A DNA stretch of 64,000 nucleotides from the NCBI GenBank assembly GCA_040004035.1, contig JAMPLN010000001.1; one strand, 5' to 3'. This stretch comes from Microcoleus vaginatus_C (GTDB lineage Bacteria > Cyanobacteriota > Cyanobacteriia > Cyanobacteriales > Microcoleaceae). Positions 60,457-64,000 of this stretch are shown in pieces. Within the stretch, counting starts at the first letter, position 1. Each line of letters starts with the position of its first letter. Both the position numbers and the translations under genes were made by a program. A model generated the notes under the pieces. That model ran no database searches. It was given only the letters and a program-made list of their open reading frames with translations, and had not been told where the DNA came from.

Positions 60457-61170
60457 TTAATTGCTGCTGTCAGAAGAGTCTGCCGAGGGGCTGGCGGTAA
60501 CTTTTGTTTCTCGCTTTTCGCGTTTTTTCCGTTCCGCTTGGATGACATCTTGAAGCACTATTCGCGCTTGAGCCATTTTTTCCAAATTGCTGCGGTACAA
60601 ATCTAAATCTTTGCTAACTTTGTCTTCTGGCAGGTGCAAGGCCGCACTGACTTTGGCGATCGCGTTGTTTCGCGTTTCTTGGTCTTTTACTAAGTTAGGG
60701 TCAGCTTTTTCTAATAGGGAGAACAAACCGATCGCGAACAAGCGACTGTACTTAAATTGAGGGTTGCTGGCGATCGCCCCTAAAGACGCTTGCAAATCCG
60801 CTGTATCTTCAAAGCTAGTCGAGCGATCGAGCCACGAGAGCAACTCTTGCCCGGAAAGTCTATCCGCCAAGCTTTCCAATCGCTGAGCGTCTTGCTTGTA
60901 GCGCTCTGGATCGTCTTCTAGGGACTTGCACAAAGCGTTAAAAATCGAAACTCTGTCGGCTTCTGGGGCGTACCCAAGCATGAATCTATCAAAAGCTGTC
61001 ACTACACCCAAAGCATAAATCGGGTCGTATTGAAAATCGGCATTTGCCGAAAGCAAGTGCATTTCTACCATCAACTCTTCCACCACTCGACGGTAAATTG
61101 AGTTGATCGGTCGAGTGTGAATCGTATAGAAACTTCGCTTAGTATCTGAAACAGTACGGTTATTGTTCAC
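60457..61170 (-). CDS. thf1: Thylakoid formation protein Thf1 / photosystem II Psb29
   Basis: A 237-residue protein. TVSDTKRSFYTIHTRPINSIYRRVVEELMVEMHLLSANADFQYDPIYALGVVTAFDRFMLGY is the nearly invariant N-terminus of Psb29/Thf1, and AQRLESLADRLSGQELLSWL follows. A charged C-terminal coiled coil ends ERKKREKRETKVTASP. It helps FtsH-dependent photosystem II repair at the thylakoid membrane (family knowledge). GTG 61170 (VNNNRTVSDTK) matches the family start; the longer frame is rejected. It diverges from the phycobilin lyase gene. Confidence 0.95.
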   Translation of the reverse strand: MNNNRTVSDTKRSFYTIHTRPINSIYRRVVEELMVEMHLLSANADFQYDPIYALGVVTAFDRFMLGYAPEADRVSIFNALCKSLEDDPERYKQDAQRLESLADRLSGQELLSWLDRSTSFEDTADLQASLGAIASNPQFKYSRLFAIGLFSLLEKADPNLVKDQETRNNAIAKVSAALHLPEDKVSKDLDLYRSNLEKMAQARIVLQDVIQAERKKREKRETKVTASPSADSSDSSN

Positions 61171-61509
61171 CTGAGTCTTATAGATAAATAATTTTGCCGT
61201 AGCGGGCGTGCCAGCGCGGCGTGAGTAAAGTCGGGGAGTCAATTCTGCGATCGGGCTGACAAAGATTGCCAGTTTTTTAAGCGTTGCCGCCGGATTGCGA
61301 GACAAAATTTTCTCAAAAAGATTTTACGCGCGATCGGCAGCAACAATTAATATGTCGCAATAGGAGGGAAAAACCCCAGTATCTTTACAATCATAGCTTA
61401 GCTGGGATCGCTCATAAATCTAATCTTCTGACTTGCCCAGCCTCGATATGGCCTTACATATCACAATAACTTTTTTTTGTCAACCCTAATTGTGAAAAAT
61501 CAAACAAAC
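61171..61509. other. Divergent promoter region of thf1 and the lyase gene
   Basis: 339 bases between divergent genes, AT-rich next to both starts. No repeats or RNA genes were recognised. Confidence 0.55.
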
Positions 61510-62130
61510 ATGACAATTTCTCCTGAATTAATAGCTTTAGCCCAGTACATGGCGGGCGAATTTGACAACCGGGAACAAGCGCTAGCAGACCCGGCTTGGT
61601 ACGTCCACCTTCGTTTGTGGCAAAGACCCCTGCCGGTTCGGTTATTTTCCGAACCCAGCATTGCCCTGTTTGCCGAACAAGCCAACATTCTGGAATTAGA
61701 CAAGCCATACCGCCCCCGCATCGTGCAACTGAGGCACTCACAGATAGCGCCGGGACTTATCGAAGCTCAGTATTATATGTTCAACGACATTACAGCCGTC
61801 AAAGGAGCCGGTTGCAACCCCGACTTGCTTAGAAAGCTAACCAAGGAGCAAATCCAACTCCTCCCCGGCTGCACCCTGTCGGTTGCAGTGGAAAATTTAG
61901 CCTCAAACAGCTATCGCTTTCGCGCATCTTTGCCGGAGGGCACTCGCTGCGGCTTTGCCTACGGGGGGCAAAATTACCAAGTAGACTTGGGATTTGAAGC
62001 CGCAGGCGAGGAATTTTTCAGCTACGACAAAGGAATAAGCCCCACGACAGGCAAGGCTATCTGGGGAGCTTTAATGGGCCCTTTTAGATTTGTCAAGCGT
62101 CAGGATTTTGCTGCTGAGATATGCGTTTGA
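61510..62130 (+). CDS. Phycobiliprotein chromophore lyase, CpcT/CpeT family
   Basis: A 206-residue protein of the CpcT/CpeT family, which attaches phycocyanobilin or phycoerythrobilin to a beta-subunit cysteine (Cys-153/165 type). Family blocks: LAQYMAGEFDNREQALADPAWYVHLRLWQRPLPVRLF, AEQANILELDKPYRPRIVQL, LPGCTLSVAVEN and RCGFAYGGQNYQVDLGFEA. The start ATG 61510 (MTISPELIALAQYMAGE) fits relatives; 11 upstream codons are excluded. It is an active-looking full-length gene. Which phycobiliprotein it serves cannot be told from this window, where no phycobilisome subunit gene is present. Confidence 0.93.
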   Translation: MTISPELIALAQYMAGEFDNREQALADPAWYVHLRLWQRPLPVRLFSEPSIALFAEQANILELDKPYRPRIVQLRHSQIAPGLIEAQYYMFNDITAVKGAGCNPDLLRKLTKEQIQLLPGCTLSVAVENLASNSYRFRASLPEGTRCGFAYGGQNYQVDLGFEAAGEEFFSYDKGISPTTGKAIWGALMGPFRFVKRQDFAAEICV

Positions 62131-62387
62131 AGCAAGAAGCAACAAGAAACAAGAAAGAAAGATTTAGCTATCTAGGATAGAAGGCAAGACTTTACCTTGA
62201 CCTATTCTTCTACTTTTTCTTCTACTTTAGTGTTTTGGTTAACCTCTCAACCTCTCAAGAAAGGAAGAAAGCATAAGGAAGCTGGCAAGAATTTACCTGC
62301 TTCCTGTTCTTGTGCAGGGTTCCGGCGCATTTTGTGAACCTCAAGCTTAAATTGCGCTTACACCGCAACCGATGCAAGCGGGAGTGG

Positions 62388-62750
62388 TCAACTTGCGCGC
62401 GGCACCCCCTCTAGAGCTTCTTCTTCCGTTTCAAAGATTTCAAACACAGAATCCATCATGGTGACTTCAAACACCAGTTTGGCTTCGGGATGAACATTGC
62501 AAATGCGAAAACTTCCCTTAACTTTATCCGCATCCCGCATACCTGCTACAAGTGAGGTCAGGCCAGAGCTATCGATAAAGTTAACCTGACCAAGATTCAC
62601 TACAACATGGCGGCTAAGTTTGGAAATACACTCTTGCAACTTGAGGCGGAATTGCCAAGCTGTAGTGATGTCCAACCGTCCTGTCGGTGCTAAGACGATA
62701 ACTGTTGTACCGTCTTGAAGCGTGTGGGTTTTTTGATCAATATGAATCAC
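62388..62750 (-). CDS. STAS-domain protein (anti-sigma factor antagonist)
   Basis: A 120-residue single STAS domain. IVLAPTGRLDITTAWQFRLKLQ and VVVNLGQVNFIDSSGLTSLVAGM are the typical strands, with the phosphorylatable serine S61 of the DSSG motif. Such proteins act in partner-switching, where a kinase-like anti-sigma factor phosphorylates the serine. GTG 62750 is chosen as the start because a strong GAGGGAAGGG lies just before it; the TTG five codons earlier would overlap that site. It stands 57 bases downstream of hemF on the same strand and could be read through from it. Confidence 0.88.
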   Translation of the reverse strand: MIHIDQKTHTLQDGTTVIVLAPTGRLDITTAWQFRLKLQECISKLSRHVVVNLGQVNFIDSSGLTSLVAGMRDADKVKGSFRICNVHPEAKLVFEVTMMDSVFEIFETEEEALEGVPRAS

Positions 62751-62807
62751 TGACCCTTCCCTCAAATTTATTATCTATCGCGGTGGTTACTGTCCCAGTA
62801 GTTTAAC

Positions 62808-63851
62808 TCAGGTCGGTGACTGCTGAGGCATCCAATTCGCCCAATCTTGCGGTTTTAAGAACTTCGAGTAGAGTTCGGCTTCGGGAGAGTTGGGTTCTGG
62901 CTCGTAACAGTATTCCCAGCGTACCAAAGGTGGCAGGGACATGAGAATCGATTCGGTGCGTCCGTTGGTCTGCAAACCAAAGGTCGTGCCTCGATCGTAC
63001 ACCAAGTTAAATTCAACGTAACGGCCACGGCGGTAAAGTTGGAAATTACGCTCGCGCTCGCCGTATTCTTTCGATCGGTGCTTTTCAATAATAGGGGTGT
63101 AAGCCGGCAAAAATGCCCGGCCGCAATCCTGTACGAAGGCGAACAGCGACTCCCAAGTTCTAGGTTCCGGCACCCCGATGTTGTTGCTGCACTCAGCGGC
63201 TTTGCCTTTGACATGATGGTCGCGGTAAAGCGCGCCTTGAGCGCTTTGGTAGTCAAAAAACAGGCCGCCCACGCCGCGGGTTTCTTGGCGGTGAGGCAGG
63301 TAGAAATATTCGTCGCACCAGAGTTTAAATGTCGGATAATATCCGGGATGGTGGCGATCGCAAACTGCTTTCAGAGTTTTGTGAAAATGAGCTGCATCCT
63401 CAGCCAACGGGTAATAAGGAGTCAAATCCACACCGCCGCCAAACCACCAAATCGGGCCGGCCTCAAAATAGCGATAATTCAGGTGAACCGTAGGCAAGTA
63501 CGGATTGCGGGGGTGCAGCACCATCGAAGTGCCCGTTGCATAGAAATCGTGACCAGCAGCTTCTGGGTGCTTTGCCAGAATCAAAGCCGGCAAACTTTCG
63601 CCCCATACTTGGGAAAAATTGACACCCCCTTGTTCAAACACATTGCCTTCGCGCATGACGCGAGAACGTCCGCCGCCGCCTTCGGAGCGTTCCCAAGAGT
63701 CCTCCTTAAATTTGCCCAGGCCATCGAGCTGTTCGAGGGATTGACAAATTTCGTCTTGTAGGCTTTTCATAAATTGGCTGACTCTAGCTCTAGAGTCAGC
63801 GGGCGGCAAAAACGGGGAAGTGGCGGTTTTAAGTGTTGTAGAAACAGTCAT
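62808..63851 (-). CDS. hemF: Oxygen-dependent coproporphyrinogen-III oxidase
   Basis: A 347-residue enzyme of chlorophyll/haem synthesis that converts coproporphyrinogen III to protoporphyrinogen IX using O2. SWERSEGGGGRSRVMREGNVFEQGGVNFSQVWG, GTSMVLHPRNPYLPTVHLNYRYFE, WWFGGGVDLTPYYP, ETRGVGGLFFDY and GRYVEFNLVYDRGTTFGLQTNGRTESILMSLPP are all HemF hallmarks, and the length is normal. ATG 63851 is accepted. Its promoter lies between 63852 and the window end. Confidence 0.97.
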   Translation of the reverse strand: MTVSTTLKTATSPFLPPADSRARVSQFMKSLQDEICQSLEQLDGLGKFKEDSWERSEGGGGRSRVMREGNVFEQGGVNFSQVWGESLPALILAKHPEAAGHDFYATGTSMVLHPRNPYLPTVHLNYRYFEAGPIWWFGGGVDLTPYYPLAEDAAHFHKTLKAVCDRHHPGYYPTFKLWCDEYFYLPHRQETRGVGGLFFDYQSAQGALYRDHHVKGKAAECSNNIGVPEPRTWESLFAFVQDCGRAFLPAYTPIIEKHRSKEYGERERNFQLYRRGRYVEFNLVYDRGTTFGLQTNGRTESILMSLPPLVRWEYCYEPEPNSPEAELYSKFLKPQDWANWMPQQSPT

Positions 63852-64000
63852 AAAATTTTCTGTTTTCAGATTTGAGTCTTAGATGGGCGATGAATCCCAA
63901 ATCCAGTCGTCATGTAATTATGCCACCGTAGGTCTGCAAATGATCGCTATGAAGTTACATTAAAAAATAGCAATAAAAATATACTTAAACCTGCGATCGA

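Overview
The window is a chromosomal stretch of a cyanobacterium, most likely a filamentous non-heterocystous one (Microcoleus/Oscillatoria-like). The HIP1 octamer GCGATCGC is very frequent on both strands. Thf1/Psb29, a CpcT/CpeT-type phycobilin lyase, cyanobacterial-type Hfq, a ComFB-like protein and oxygen-dependent HemF are all typical of the group. Spacers are long and rich in heptanucleotide tracts and hairpin repeats, as in large Oscillatoriales genomes. The genus is an inference; no rRNA or tRNA gene was seen.

Layout. 0-5 kb: signalling (end of a histidine kinase, a REC-PAS-PAS-GAF-kinase-REC hybrid kinase, a coiled-coil protein, a CheY-like regulator). 5-26 kb: an exopolysaccharide locus of the Wzx/Wzy type, with a Wzc-like tyrosine kinase, Wza-like exporter, Wzy-like polymerase, Wzx-like flippase, about six glycosyltransferases, an acetyltransferase, a sugar epimerase, a WecG/TagA/CpsF transferase and a methyltransferase. 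It is interrupted by a decayed ISAs1-type transposase and carries a 125-bp-offset tandem duplication at the epimerase/wecG junction. 26-30 kb: DUF362 protein, small unknown protein, aspartate ammonia-lyase, secreted protein. 30.5-34.4 kb: an XPB-type helicase and its Helicase_C_3-like partner. 34.4-38.4 kb: accessory genes (M15-like protein with altered zinc ligands, WD40 protein, broken DUF2281-type gene, DUF29 protein). 38.5-41 kb: an iron-type alcohol/glycerol dehydrogenase and a class I aminotransferase.

41.4-46.0 kb holds the most interesting unit: a three-gene operon of a dynamin-like GTPase, a glycine-zipper membrane protein encoded almost only by NNA codons, and a hydrophobic/coiled-coil protein with tandem 18-residue repeats. 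It is followed by 300 bp of nested perfect inverted repeats and by a nuclease-like protein with an altered EVKR-type motif. I read this as a candidate membrane-acting (possibly defence) module; the function is inference. 47.8-51.7 kb: dapF, a TnpB 3' remnant, hfq and a Kef-type antiporter. 51.8-54.7 kb is a decayed island: acyltransferase-3 fragment joined to a GST fragment, intact OYE and SDR genes, then an alpha/beta-hydrolase fragment. 54.8-64 kb: housekeeping and photosynthetic genes (hexose-6-phosphate mutarotase, phosphohexomutase, M23 peptidase, ComFB-like, thf1, phycobilin lyase, STAS protein, hemF).

Starts were moved from the longest frame where a Shine-Dalgarno sequence, family length or conserved N-terminus argued for it; each such case is stated.
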